Shown here in pieces: positions 43,044-52,667 of a stretch of DNA of 64,000 nucleotides. The translations under genes were made by a program, and so were the position numbers. The DNA lies in contig JBFMCV010000005.1 in the NCBI GenBank assembly GCA_040754335.1, forward strand, positions 186,001 to 250,000, read 5' to 3'. This DNA comes from Thermodesulfobacteriota bacterium. GTDB lineage: Bacteria; Desulfobacterota_D; UBA1144; Nemesobacterales; UBA2774. How positions within the stretch are numbered: the first letter of the stretch is position 1; every line of letters begins with the position of its first letter. The notes beneath the pieces were generated by a model that was given only the letters and a program-made list of their open reading frames with translations, made no database searches and was not told where the DNA came from.

Positions 43044-43876
43044 CTACAGTACGTTTCTATCCAGCGAGCGGTACTGTATCGCTTCCGAGATGTGATGGGC
43101 AAGGACGTTTTCCGAGCCTTCGAGGTCGGCTATCGTTCTCGATACCTTGAGAATCCTGTCATAGGCTCTCGCGCTTAGTCCGAACTTGTCAATCGCCATT
43201 TCGAGGAGCTTAATACCCTTCTCGTCGGGTTTCGACACCCTCCTCACCATCGACGGGGACATCTGCGAGTTCGAGTGTATCTTCGACCTCTTGAACCTCG
43301 CCTTCTGTATCTCACGCGCGCGGTTGACGCGGTCTTTGATAAGAGACGAGCCTTCTCCTCCCGCTTCGTCCGCCAGCTCCTTGTACCTGACGGTGGGGAC
43401 CTCAACGTGTATGTCTATCCTGTCGAGGAGCGGCCCTGAGACCTTGGCCCTGTATTTCTGAATCTGGATAGGGGTGCACGTGCACTCTTTCTGGAGATCC
43501 CCGTGATAGCCGCAGGGGCAGGGGTTCATAGCAGCGACGAGCATGAAGTTAGCGGGGTATGTGATCGAGGTAGAGGCCCTCGATATAGTAACCGTGCCGT
43601 CTTCCAAAGGCTGGCGCATGACTTCCAATACATTTTTACGGAACTCTGGAAGCTCATCGAGAAAGAGGACTCCGTTGTGAGCGAGGCTGACTTCTCCGGG
43701 CTTCGGTATCGCGCCGCCACCTATCAGACCCGCGTCGCTTATCGTGTGATGAGGGGCGCGGAACGGCCTCGTCGCGTATAACGATGAATGGTCGGGGAGG
43801 AGACCGGAGACCGAATAAATCTTGGTCGTCTCAAGCGCCTCCTCGAAGCTCATGTCGGGGAGGATCGTAGGTACTA
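43044..43876 (-). pseudogene. comM: comM (yifB) Mg-chelatase-like ATPase, C-terminal fragment cut by island
   Basis: C-terminal half of the ComM/YifB AAA+ ATPase, a helicase-like competence factor. The in-frame comM sequence begins with the RLPTILP-like region (read as [20 protein letters not shown]), directly after where the Walker A motif GPPGSGKT should be. It then continues normally: [28 protein letters not shown] (Walker B), [25 protein letters not shown] and the end [10 protein letters not shown]. The N-terminal domain and Walker A (about 240 residues) are missing, because DNA beyond about 43876 belongs to the recombinase-bearing island. An internal ATG at 43853 could start a 269-residue product without ATP-binding loop, which should be inactive. 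Confidence 0.9.
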
Positions 43877-45540
43877 TTCTTATCTAATTTGGTAATCTTT
43901 CCTTCCTCAATAAACCTTTGCAAAATATCTGGGTTCCATTTTAATTTATAGTCACAAGTAGGACCTCCCGGTCCGTCCAGCTCATTATCCTCCTGATAAT
44001 CCACAATGACTTTATCCATTAACATAGATTCAACTAGCAGTTTTCGGTCTTTTAAGTTTAAATTAAAAATAGCCTTTCTTATTTTGCTTTTGAGATTTCT
44101 GTTATTGTGTAAAAAATTCAAAATATCCTTCTCGCCTTCATTTAAAGAAACTAACTCTTGATATTCGAGTTTGGTGTCATCTAAACTACCTTTGAGAGCT
44201 AATATCTCGTCTTTGTTTATTCTTAGTCTATCATTTAACTCACCGATGTTTATTTCATCTTCTTCGGTTAATTTAAAGAGATTATTTCTTGCTCTCTCCT
44301 TTTTATTAAACTCCGATTCTAACCTGGCTATTGTTTCCTTTAATTGATTGATTTTATCCTCGTGTTTTTTAGAATTAAGCAGGTGCTCTAAGATTTTGCT
44401 CGGATTTAACGAAAACTTCATTAAAATATCGCTCCAAACAGCGTTTTCAATATTCTTAGTATAAATATAAGGCAGACTGCATTTCTTTTTGCGTCCCGAG
44501 GCTATCAAGTTCTTTTTACTTGTCCCCGCCCAATAACAACCATAATAGCGTGGTGCAGTGCCATCTCTTCTAATATTTCCTACTCTTGGCTTTATTCGTC
44601 CTCCACATCGTCCACATATAAGAACGTCACGCAATATTAAATCATCTGTTTTATCAGAACGTTTAGATTTGCGTTTATTAAATTCTGTCTGTTCTTGTAT
44701 CTTATTCCATTGATTTTTAGGGATTAAAGGTGGTATCTGATAAGCGATATATTCAGAATTAGGTTTTTTCTTTTTACTTCTTTTTGAACCAGCCCCCCTT
44801 CCTCCATCTTCATATACGTACTGATTAACAATATAATTGCCATAGTAAGCAGGATTTTTTAGTATGTAACTAATTGTTGTGCTACTCCAATTTGCACGTT
44901 TACATTTAATTCCATTTTTCTTCAGCCTTATACACATGTCTTGAAAAGACATTTTCTGATTCAAATACATATCAACTAGCAAGTTATAAACCTTGGCTTC
45001 ATCTTCATTGATTTCAAGCTGTTTCTTTTCTTTATTCCAGTAGTAGCCGAATGGTGGCTTGCCAATAAATGTGCGTTGCTCTTTCCACCTAGCCATCTTG
45101 TTTTCATGCATTTGCTCCTTAATAGTATCACGCTCCCATTCTGCTAATAGGGCTAAAAATCCAGCTATCATTCTGCCTGTAGTAGTTGTTGGGTCTATGT
45201 TTTCTTTTAAGCTTACTAAAGTTATACCGTTCTTTTCCATTTCATGAGACAAGTTCATATATTCTCTAGCATTGCGTGCAAATCTTGATAGCTTTGTGAA
45301 GATAACAACTTCGAACTTTCCTTGGTTAGCGTCGCTAATTAATCTCTTAAAATCAGGTCTGTATTCAATCTTAGCTCCAGAAATTCCCTCATCGGCATAT
45401 ATGCAGACTAATTCCCAACCTTTATCTTTAGCAAAGTCTTCTATCTGTTGCCTTTGTGTTGAGAGACTTTCACCTTCTTTGACCTGCATAGTCGTAGAAA
45501 CCCTTATGTATCCAACTGCTTTCTTATGATTTTTGTTCAT
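43831..45540 (-). CDS. Large serine recombinase (integrase)
   Basis: Site-specific recombinase of 569 residues. Resolvase catalytic domain (about 7-150) with the nucleophile Ser15 in [10 protein letters not shown], the ARG-type block [15 protein letters not shown], and the recombinase domain (about 175-280, including [20 protein letters not shown]). A zinc ribbon follows ([10 protein letters not shown] ... CYWAG ... CSLPY) and a long coiled coil (about 390-480) used for synapsis. The start ATG has a GAGGGCGG site. The final dozen or so codons ([13 protein letters not shown]) are read from comM DNA in a different frame, so the attachment site lies inside the 3' end of the gene. It is the likely agent that split comM. 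Confidence 0.93.
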   Translation of the reverse strand: MNKNHKKAVGYIRVSTTMQVKEGESLSTQRQQIEDFAKDKGWELVCIYADEGISGAKIEYRPDFKRLISDANQGKFEVVIFTKLSRFARNAREYMNLSHEMEKNGITLVSLKENIDPTTTTGRMIAGFLALLAEWERDTIKEQMHENKMARWKEQRTFIGKPPFGYYWNKEKKQLEINEDEAKVYNLLVDMYLNQKMSFQDMCIRLKKNGIKCKRANWSSTTISYILKNPAYYGNYIVNQYVYEDGGRGAGSKRSKKKKPNSEYIAYQIPPLIPKNQWNKIQEQTEFNKRKSKRSDKTDDLILRDVLICGRCGGRIKPRVGNIRRDGTAPRYYGCYWAGTSKKNLIASGRKKKCSLPYIYTKNIENAVWSDILMKFSLNPSKILEHLLNSKKHEDKINQLKETIARLESEFNKKERARNNLFKLTEEDEINIGELNDRLRINKDEILALKGSLDDTKLEYQELVSLNEGEKDILNFLHNNRNLKSKIRKAIFNLNLKDRKLLVESMLMDKVIVDYQEDNELDGPGGPTCDYKLKWNPDILQRFIEEGKITKLDKNSTYDPPRHELRGGA

Positions 45541-45710
45541 CTACCGCCCTCTTAAATGGTATATGCATAATTATACAATTTATGATTTATCAATCACCGT
45601 GGCCTCTCGGCAATCAACCCTATTAAACTTATTATACTCATGCAGTGAAGTTTGCGTTCGCAGGTATTTGGCTGAATTTTAGATGCATGATAATCCCTTT
45701 ATATACAGGA

Positions 45711-45911
45711 GGTCGGAAACATCGCGAGGAAATGTTACAACCCGGAGCAGATAATAGGGCATTTAATCCAGGCAGATGTTCACTCTTCTCAGGGAAGAGC
45801 GTATCGGAGATATCCAGGGAGATAGGAGTAACGGAGAACACTTATTACCGCTGGCGAAATGAACAAGACGGGAAAAGGCAAGTGAGGACTTGCTCCCATG
45901 TGGAATACTAA
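45711..45911 (+). pseudogene. IS3-family transposase OrfA relic (frameshifted)
   Basis: The block GKSVSEISREIGVTENTYYR followed by WRNE (about 45791-45864) is the helix-turn-helix of IS3-family OrfA. The preceding EQIIGHLIQADV sits in another frame (from 45745), and KHREEMLQP in a third, so at least two frameshifts have occurred. No OrfB follows. The rest of the 45541-46193 spacer has no other recognisable gene. Confidence 0.65.
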
Positions 45912-46193
45912 ATTATTAAATGCTGTCTTGCATTAATCCTTTAGTTAGCATCAAAATCAAAACTTGTTTTCAATTGAGCGAGCATATATGATGTGTTTAT
46001 TTGAGGTAGTTTCTTTTGTGTTTCCAGAGTCTTATAGTGATTATGATAAAAACTGTGTTCCACACGTGATGGAAAATGTGAATTGAAGCATCTTGAATAA
46101 TTATGTTTAGTAGTTCATTATAAAAAAGGCAAAGTGCAGAAATTATTAAGATTTTTGAGCACAGAATGCTTATTTTGAAGGAGATAATAAACA

Positions 46194-46667
46194 ATGAAAA
46201 AACTAGCTATATTCACAGTGATATTGTGTGGATTCCTGGGTGGATGGGGAAGTTCTAGTGTTCCATCCTGCGATGATGAAAATATTAAAAAGGAAGTAGT
46301 TGCTATGGTAACAAGTCGCATGAAAGACCAATTAGTGCCTAGAGCTGTTATTGCGGCGGGAGACGCAGTATCTAGATTTTTTTTATATACCTATGAGGAA
46401 TACGTAGTACTTAAGAATACATCCGAGGATGAAACAGAAAGGGAATTTGCAGCGAAAGTTGTTAGATTTATAGATGAATTAACGGCAAAAGTGACTATAA
46501 CTCTAAAATATATTAGAGTAAATCAACGCTTTGATGATATTCAGAAAATTGAATGTGGTGGAAATATATTTTTCCTAAAAGACAATGATTTAAATACTCC
46601 TATTATATATACATTGCAATATACTGAGGATGATAACATTTATATTGAAATTTATGGACTTGAGTAG
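46194..46667 (+). CDS. Hypothetical exported protein
   Basis: A 157-residue protein with a probable signal peptide (MKKLAIFTVILCGFLGGWG), then a mostly alpha-helical acidic region (EVVAMVTSRMKDQLVPRAV; ETEREFAAKVVRFIDEL) and a C-terminal beta-rich end (IIYTLQYTEDDNIYIEIYG). Not recognised. It starts with ATG after AAGGAGATAATAAAC. AT-rich codon use matches the island, not the host. It has no operon partner; relics lie on both sides. Could be a cargo or immunity-type surface protein, but nothing in sequence says so. Confidence 0.65.
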   Translation: MKKLAIFTVILCGFLGGWGSSSVPSCDDENIKKEVVAMVTSRMKDQLVPRAVIAAGDAVSRFFLYTYEEYVVLKNTSEDETEREFAAKVVRFIDELTAKVTITLKYIRVNQRFDDIQKIECGGNIFFLKDNDLNTPIIYTLQYTEDDNIYIEIYGLE

Positions 46668-46698
46668 TTTTCTGCCCCTGCATATTAAGAATGGTGGG

Positions 46699-46773
46699 AT
46701 GAGCTTGTATAAGAAATACAGACCGAATAATTTAAATGGTGTAATTCACAAGGGTGAGGCTTTAAAGATATAA
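46699..46773 (+). pseudogene. Clamp-loader-like N-terminal relic
   Basis: A 24-codon frame reading MSLYKKYRPNNLNGVIHKGE then a stop. The YKKYRP opening followed by a GE-type block is the N-terminus of DnaX/RFC small-subunit-like clamp loaders. The rest of the gene is absent, so this is a truncated fragment, possibly of phage or plasmid origin. The match is short. Confidence 0.35.
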
Positions 46774-46794
46774 AGAAATGTATTTAATAAGCCT

Positions 46795-46900
46795 AATCCG
46801 CGCATGCATAAATCTATAGTGACCCTCCATCGCCTGCTTAATTGTCTCAGTCTTGAACTCCTATATGTACTTCCGGTTCGAGATAGACTCCTCCTCTCTT
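46795..46900 (-). pseudogene. IS3-family OrfA relic
   Basis: On the minus strand the frame reads NRKYI, stop, EFKTETIKQAMEGHYRFMH, the N-terminal helix region of IS3-family OrfA, with an in-frame stop. The remainder of 46774-47213 holds no other recognisable gene apart from the methyltransferase promoter. Confidence 0.45.
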
Positions 46901-47149
46901 GCTTCCAATTTTACCTCTAAATCTGTCTAGCAAACCGGGGGAAGTCCAATCCCATCTCCTTCGTTTCATGTCTACTCTCCCCCATTGTTTACTACAGATA
47001 TTTTAATAGCTTATTTCCAATAGCCTCTTAATGGGGAGCAGTATAATCAAACTTATAATCTAGACCTTTTAAGAGTGGTAAGGTTAGTTTGTTAACGGAA
47101 TGAAATATAACCCATACTTTTAACCAAGCCAATTTTCAAAAACACAGTA

Positions 47150-47179
47150 TTGACAATAGATTATTCTAAGTGCGATAAT
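47150..47179 (+). promoter_or_regulatory. Methyltransferase promoter that decides its start codon
   Basis: Perfect -35 TTGACA (47150-47155) and -10 GATAAT (47174-47179) with an 18-bp spacer. The -10 overlaps the upstream ATG at 47178, so transcripts begin after it and translation must start at the ATG at 47214, which has GGGAGGAGAGGAG upstream. Confidence 0.6.
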
Positions 47180-47213
47180 GAGAGCCAACATTAGCAGGGA
47201 GGAGAGGAGTGTG

Positions 47214-50045
47214 ATGTTAGGCGGGAAAATCACTGAAAGAACACTTTATCATCCTTTGATGCAAATTCTTAATGAAAATAATGCAAGTGGCATCAGTGAG
47301 TTAAGATATAATGGAGAGCCAGACATTGTTTTTGAATTCTTGGGTGAGAAATGGCTACTTCCAGTTAAAATTGGACAGAACAATAAGATTTTAACAAACA
47401 ATTTAATACAAGCGGAAAGGCACAGAAGAGAATCCAGAATTAATAATTGCACTCTACTTTTTTTTCCAGATTCAATAAGAAAAACTCATCCATCTGAAGA
47501 AGCGGTCGAAAGAGCTGTTAGAAACAGCGAATGTAAAATAATTGTTCTTTCTGACTTAATACAAAGTGAATATATCAGTAAATTTCCTGAGTTCCTTTTT
47601 GAACTTTCTACTGAAATTCAAGTTCTTAAGAATCAGAAGCAACAAAAATATTTCTCGTTAGATTTTGTAGTCCCAATTTTACAAACACACCTCCAAGACA
47701 TCATGCATAGCCTCAAACTTCAAGAAAGTCAAGTTATGCAGGTAGTAGCGGATAAATCTCTATTTAAATCTCTAGGACATATAAAAGCGGATGAGAATCA
47801 AGTAGTAAGATTTCTGGCAGCATATGTTTTTACAAGTCAAATTCTTTTCTTAAGGCTTTTTCAAAGTGCTTTGGGTAAACCGCAATTTATTCCGCCCGCT
47901 ACACGTATAAAACTTAGAGACGCATTTAATGAAATTTTAGAAATAAATTATGAGCCTATATTTTCTATAGATGTTCTTGAAGCAATTCCAGATGCCTTTA
48001 TTAAAGATACTTACGACCTTATACACGGTTTAAGGATTGAGAATATTAAGTACGAGCTTCCGGGACGGATTTTCCATGAGCTTCTTCCACCTGAGATAAG
48101 GAAAATGCTTGCAGCATTCTATACCAGACCCTATGCTGCGGATATTCTTGCGGGCCTATCCATCAATGATTATAACGCCAGGATTTTTGACCCTGCATGT
48201 GGTTCTGGAACAATATTGGTATCCGCATATAAAAGAAAAAAGCAATTAGCTTTTGATGAGCATCTTCTACACAAAAAGTTCTGTGAAGAAGATATACACG
48301 GTGCTGATATTATGCCTTTTGCTGTCCATCTTACTGTAACTAATCTTGCATCCCTAGATGTGGCGACAACAATAAATGAAACACGGATTACTGAAGCTGA
48401 TAGTTTGAAACTATTTGTGGGTGACAAATATACCGCAGGAGTAAGAATAGGAGAACTTTTCCCAAGTTTGGTAAAGGGCAAAAAAGCCAAAGGAGGCGAA
48501 CATGAGTTTAAACTTAACGAAATGGATGCTGTTCTTATGAACCCACCTTTTACTAAAGTGGAAAGAGGTATAGGGAAATATATCTTAATGAATAGATTTA
48601 AGGATGAATGCGGTGGAGAAGTAGGTCTTTGGGGGCATTTCATTTTTCTTGCGGATAATTTTCTGCGCCCAGGAGGTATATTAGGTGCAGTTATTCCTAT
48701 CAATGTACTACGAGGGAGAGAAAGTGCTAAGGTTCGTGAATTTTTGTTCTCGGAGTATACCCCCCTTTATATCTTGAAGCTCGTAAATAATTATGCCTTT
48801 TCTGAAGGAGCAGAATATAGAGATATTATTTTTATTGCACAGAAGAAAAAACCATTGGATGGCCATAAAGTAAAATTTTGTCTTATTAAGAGGGATATAA
48901 CGAAATTTTTAGACAAAGACATAAAATCCATTATAACGCAAATAAAAACCCAAGAGCATCTTCGTTCTAATGAGCTCGATATAAACTCTGAGACTGTTGC
49001 TGATATACGTTCTAGAATGGACAATTTGATGTGGTTTATAGGTATTTCTGATTTCGTGGGTAAAGATTCTATAACTCAATTTTTTCCTGAGATTCTCAGT
49101 AATTTGAGGAAATTCCCTAATAGTTATTCTAAAGAGGGATATAGATTTGCAGAAGGTATTTCTAAAGCCATTTTAGCAACAAGAAGATTAAGTGATGCCA
49201 GAGTTGAAAAAGCATTTTTGTTTTTTGATAAAGAGGACAAAAATAATATTTCTGCTCGAACACATAGTGGAATACATTACAGTCTTGAAAAGGATGCGTT
49301 TGTTCCCGGTCTGCGCACTACGGTTTCTTTAAACAATATGGATATCACAAGCTCTCTAGATTACATTGCCTGTTCTTCTTATAAGGAATTTTTGAGAGTT
49401 AAGAAAGCATGTGGATTTAATGGAAAAGTTAATTGGACTGTAATACAAGATGCCCTTTCTAAAATCAAAACAAATATTGCCATTGCTCGTAGAATTAATC
49501 CATTTTCTCCCAATATACATCTTGTCTCTTTTTTTTCACCGGTTTATTTCCATCCCGGAGACCAATTTAAAGTTATATTAGAAAACGATATTAATACCGC
49601 CAAGGCAATTTGTGTCCTTTTAAATTCAATATTATTTTTTGCTCAGTTTTTTCTTTTAAAGGAAGAGAGCACTGGACGGCAAGTAGATATAAGGGGTTCA
49701 GATTTTGATGAGATGTATCTATATCCGAATTCTAAATTACATATCACGTCCCTTGCTAAAATATTTAACAGATTTAGCAATGTTGACTTTCCTTGTCTTG
49801 CTGAGCAATTTGATAAAAACTTTTTTGCCAGATATGAAGAGTGGTGGGAAAGAGAAATGGATAGGGGAGAAAAACACCTGATTTCTGTGTTAAACAAATC
49901 AGTGTCCCCTTCGGATGTTAGAATTGATTTTGATTTAGCTGTATTAGAAGCATTGGGTATATCAGTAAAGAGAAAGGAACTAATTAAGCTTTATGAAATC
50001 TTTGTAAATGAAATGATTATAACAAGGGGACTTAAAAAAGATTGA
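47214..50045 (+). CDS. Stand-alone N6-adenine DNA methyltransferase, type IIG-like
   Basis: A 943-residue protein from the ATG at 47214. The middle is a gamma-class N6-adenine methyltransferase: AAFYTRP (about 301), SAM-binding DPACGSGTILVSAY (326-339), and the catalytic NPPF (443-446, in AVLMNPPFTK). A target-recognition-like C-terminal half (about 600-943) follows. The N-terminal domain (1-140) has the outline of a PD-(D/E)XK nuclease: GEPDIVFEF (Asp37), then LPVKIG, where the expected acidic-x-Lys is Pro-Val-Lys (50-52). The nuclease may therefore be degenerate. No separate restriction subunit is adjacent. It could be an orphan or anti-restriction methylase, a type IIG enzyme, or part of a phage-defence set. 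AT-rich like the island. Confidence 0.82.
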   Translation: MLGGKITERTLYHPLMQILNENNASGISELRYNGEPDIVFEFLGEKWLLPVKIGQNNKILTNNLIQAERHRRESRINNCTLLFFPDSIRKTHPSEEAVERAVRNSECKIIVLSDLIQSEYISKFPEFLFELSTEIQVLKNQKQQKYFSLDFVVPILQTHLQDIMHSLKLQESQVMQVVADKSLFKSLGHIKADENQVVRFLAAYVFTSQILFLRLFQSALGKPQFIPPATRIKLRDAFNEILEINYEPIFSIDVLEAIPDAFIKDTYDLIHGLRIENIKYELPGRIFHELLPPEIRKMLAAFYTRPYAADILAGLSINDYNARIFDPACGSGTILVSAYKRKKQLAFDEHLLHKKFCEEDIHGADIMPFAVHLTVTNLASLDVATTINETRITEADSLKLFVGDKYTAGVRIGELFPSLVKGKKAKGGEHEFKLNEMDAVLMNPPFTKVERGIGKYILMNRFKDECGGEVGLWGHFIFLADNFLRPGGILGAVIPINVLRGRESAKVREFLFSEYTPLYILKLVNNYAFSEGAEYRDIIFIAQKKKPLDGHKVKFCLIKRDITKFLDKDIKSIITQIKTQEHLRSNELDINSETVADIRSRMDNLMWFIGISDFVGKDSITQFFPEILSNLRKFPNSYSKEGYRFAEGISKAILATRRLSDARVEKAFLFFDKEDKNNISARTHSGIHYSLEKDAFVPGLRTTVSLNNMDITSSLDYIACSSYKEFLRVKKACGFNGKVNWTVIQDALSKIKTNIAIARRINPFSPNIHLVSFFSPVYFHPGDQFKVILENDINTAKAICVLLNSILFFAQFFLLKEESTGRQVDIRGSDFDEMYLYPNSKLHITSLAKIFNRFSNVDFPCLAEQFDKNFFARYEEWWEREMDRGEKHLISVLNKSVSPSDVRIDFDLAVLEALGISVKRKELIKLYEIFVNEMIITRGLKKD

Positions 50046-50109
50046 CTCAATTTGTAAGTTCCCCTAAAAGCAGACATGTGATAAGTAGGACTGTCTGTCA
50101 AAATGAGCC

Positions 50110-50205
50110 TCACCCAAAAGCTGTACTGGGTAAATTTGAGATTCCTGGCTTTTTGGAATGCATTTTCACATACTCCTGCGGCGTCAGATTACCCAAAACC
50201 CAAAA
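50110..50205 (-). pseudogene. IS3-family transposase OrfB C-terminal relic
   Basis: On the minus strand the frame reads LGNLTPQEYVKMHSKK then PGISNLPSTAFG and a stop, the standard C-terminus of IS3-group integrases (GxLTPxEF). Nothing upstream encodes the DDE core. Adjacent bases (50085-50110) may be an IS end. Confidence 0.6.
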
Positions 50206-50305
50206 TATCTTATAGAGAATATAAATAATCTATAAAATATCCTTGTCTATAGAGTAATATTCTATATAATATTAGCCATAGACTATACAATTTGCGGAGC
50301 ATAAA

Positions 50306-50959
50306 ATGAATTCTACCACTTATATCATAGACAGAGAAAAGATTTTAGACCTAGAACAAAGAGCAAGGCTGATAAAAACATGTCGAGACAAGGCTGAACT
50401 GGATTTACTGCATGGTCGTGAAACATGGGTAAAACGTTACATGTTGGTTGATATAGCATTATTTACTGGTTTACGGGTAGCTGAGATTGCTAATTTAACA
50501 ATCGGTGATATCAATATAAAAGCCAAAGACCCCTATCTAATTGTTAGGAAAGGGAAAAGGGGAAAAAAAAGAGATGTTTATTTGGATAAAGAACTTGTCA
50601 CACATATTAAGTTTTTTATCAATTGGAAGAATAAGACAATGATGGAAAAAGTTGACGTCGATTGTCCTCTATTTACTGGTAGAGATGGAAAACATTGTGC
50701 AGTAATAACCCTGATGAAATCTTTTAAAAGAGCCATCGAAGATTCAAACCTGCCTTTGCATTATTCAATACACAGTGCACGGCATACATACGCAACTTTT
50801 TTATTACACGCTACAAACAATCTTAGATATGTTCAGAAACAACTTGGACATAGTAAAATAAGCATGACTGCTTTATATGCAGATGTATTACCATCTGAAA
50901 ATGGTAACCTAGCTAATAAGATTAGAAACAATAATCAAAAATATCAGGGAACGCTGTGA
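50306..50959 (+). CDS. Tyrosine recombinase, catalytic domain only
   Basis: A 217-residue XerC/D-type recombinase. The full catalytic set is present: Arg57 (TGLRVAEIANL), Lys in KGKRGKKRDVYL, His156 and Arg159 (IHSARHTYATFL), His182 (KQLGHSKIS) and Tyr191 (ALYADV). The N-terminal SAM-like core-binding domain (about 90-100 residues in XerC/D) is missing, so the protein is shorter than usual integrases. Small tyrosine recombinases of this type exist in plasmids and invertons, so it may be functional. AT-rich. A good -10 (TATAAT) lies about 40 bp upstream of the ATG, and the next gene starts one base after its stop. Confidence 0.85.
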   Translation: MNSTTYIIDREKILDLEQRARLIKTCRDKAELDLLHGRETWVKRYMLVDIALFTGLRVAEIANLTIGDINIKAKDPYLIVRKGKRGKKRDVYLDKELVTHIKFFINWKNKTMMEKVDVDCPLFTGRDGKHCAVITLMKSFKRAIEDSNLPLHYSIHSARHTYATFLLHATNNLRYVQKQLGHSKISMTALYADVLPSENGNLANKIRNNNQKYQGTL

Positions 50960-50960
50960 A

Positions 50961-51221
50961 ATGCTCGGTGCAGATACCATCATACAACCAGCCGTCAGTG
51001 TCCTAGACAGCATTAGTTATTTCAGTAGGAACGACCTCGTGCTGACCTATCATAATCCGGATTTAGTAGTTTGTTTCGCCAAGTCGTTTATTCAAAGTGC
51101 TATCCCTACATACATGTTTAAGAGGGCTGAGCTTAAAGGAATAGAGACTAAGGCGGTAGATTATGAGAGTATCTTAAAACGTGATGCATTTGATATTCAA
51201 ATAAGACCTGTACCACATTGA
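50961..51221 (+). CDS. Hypothetical protein coupled to the tyrosine recombinase
   Basis: An 86-residue frame whose ATG begins one base after the recombinase stop, so translational coupling is likely. No family recognised. Composition is mixed (SVLDSISYFSRNDLVLTYHN; AVDYESILKRDAFDIQIRPV) with no membrane helix. Its base composition is less AT-rich than its neighbours. It could be a small accessory factor, or a fragment of a larger gene. Confidence 0.5.
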   Translation: MLGADTIIQPAVSVLDSISYFSRNDLVLTYHNPDLVVCFAKSFIQSAIPTYMFKRAELKGIETKAVDYESILKRDAFDIQIRPVPH

Positions 51222-51377
51222 CCAGGTTACACCCACACCCTGAGTATCATTGGTTGCATTGAATTAATGTCATCATTCTCCATCAGGGCGCATTGAAGTA
51301 CACCATCCATAGGTTTACACTATCTCCATAACAACCCCGAAAGGAGGCTGCTTGGTCTTTGCGGACGGCTTATACGA

Positions 51378-52082
51378 GTGGATAAACTAAATGCAATACT
51401 GACAGAGAAAAGACACGTAACTTCTGCATACCATGCACATTTAGGAAGGTATTGGAGACTTTATGGAGAATCTAGATTACTACATGCACCGTTAAGTTAC
51501 TCCGCCTTTGAATTTCGCTTAGCTATGGAACGCTCTCTTCTTGAATTATTCTATCTTATGAGCGACCGAAAACTCTCTGATGAAGAATTGAACTATGATT
51601 TCGGTCAAGTTCTTAAATCCATTTATAAATTTCTAGGTGGGAGAAAAGTCGGTAAAAAAAGATTAATGCGTTGGATGGAATTTAACTTATTATATCAGAA
51701 ACTTCTAGGCACTAAATTGGGCTATCCGAAAAAAAAAGTTGCCATAATCGACGTTGAAAAAGTGAATAAATTTTGGTGCAGCTTGAGCAAATATTGCCAT
51801 CGCCAATTACTACCAGAATCTACTTGGAATGATAAGAAATGGATATTAGGGGGATACAAGTTATTAAATCAGGTCGAGACCTACATTTGGGAAATTATGG
51901 TAAATTCAAGTTTAGGTTGGCTTGACCCAAATTCTCTCCCTCCAGAAATACAGGCAGTGGTAGAAGATTTTATAATTGAGCGAATAGACATCAAAATCCT
52001 AGAAGGTAGATTGCAATTAATGATTCCAGTATTGATGCAAAGAGGAATAAAAAGAATCAATATTATTACTCTTACGACATAA
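51378..52082 (+). CDS. Hypothetical helical protein
   Basis: A 234-residue protein from a GTG start at 51378. Mostly alpha-helical and basic: SYSAFEFRLAMERSLLELFY, KSIYKFLGGRKVGKKRLMRW, CSLSKYCHRQLLPESTWNDK, and a C-terminus of alternating hydrophobics (IERIDIKILEGRLQLMIPVL). No catalytic signature recognised. It is followed by the convergent nuclease-like gene. AT-rich codon use. In an island with a methylase and nuclease it is a candidate for an uncharacterised defence or regulatory factor, which is only inference. Confidence 0.6.
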   Translation: MDKLNAILTEKRHVTSAYHAHLGRYWRLYGESRLLHAPLSYSAFEFRLAMERSLLELFYLMSDRKLSDEELNYDFGQVLKSIYKFLGGRKVGKKRLMRWMEFNLLYQKLLGTKLGYPKKKVAIIDVEKVNKFWCSLSKYCHRQLLPESTWNDKKWILGGYKLLNQVETYIWEIMVNSSLGWLDPNSLPPEIQAVVEDFIIERIDIKILEGRLQLMIPVLMQRGIKRINIITLTT

Positions 52083-52171
52083 GATATTATTTATTACAGG
52101 TTGCAAGTAACCTCTCCATCGTCTATAGAAGACATCATAGTGGGTTTACGGATAAGTCCTTAATATGTATT

Positions 52172-52630
52172 TCACGGCAAAAATTCCGAGAATATCTTCC
52201 AGTTATTTTCCCACCTCGAATCTAAGTCTGTCGGAAAGAATCTCCTCTCCCAGTTAGTAGTTCCATGAGCATGATGTTTGATACAAGCTTTGCCTACCTC
52301 TTGTTTTAAAGCAATCCAATATCGAGGGCTTTCATTAGTCTTAGGTGAACCCAGCCACACAAAAACAACGTACAGATTACTGTTTGGTAGTTGCATCCAA
52401 GATTCCGCACTTGCGCTAAGGATAAAAGTTGAACTCCTATCTGGATGACAGGATTTTACTTGAATAAACCCTAGCAATGTCCCGTCTTTTTTGCCAATGA
52501 TTATGTCATCATCCGAAAAGTTCTCAGGCAATAGTGCATTGGGAATACCCCGTTTCGACAACTCGGCGGATACATACAACTCACCAGCGTGCCCTCCTAA
52601 CTTTTTAATCCATTGTGGTGTCCTAGCCAT
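52172..52630 (-). CDS. PD-(D/E)XK nuclease-like protein
   Basis: A 152-residue protein with the layout of small PD-(D/E)XK endonucleases: Glu17 in GHAGELYVSAELSKRGI, an acidic cluster (FSDDDIIIGKKDG, 39-50), and the core strand FIQVKSC giving Gln57-x-Lys59. Later GTTNWERRFFP and a Trp-rich end are similar to group I homing or very-short-patch type nucleases. It could be a restriction, repair or defence nuclease. No methylase is in the same operon, although the island encodes one 2 kb upstream. The next gene upstream on the same strand is a membrane protein 38 bp away. Confidence 0.65.
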   Translation of the reverse strand: MARTPQWIKKLGGHAGELYVSAELSKRGIPNALLPENFSDDDIIIGKKDGTLLGFIQVKSCHPDRSSTFILSASAESWMQLPNSNLYVVFVWLGSPKTNESPRYWIALKQEVGKACIKHHAHGTTNWERRFFPTDLDSRWENNWKIFSEFLP

Positions 52631-52667
52631 ACTTCACCTCATTGTACATATATTGGCTCATTCGTAC

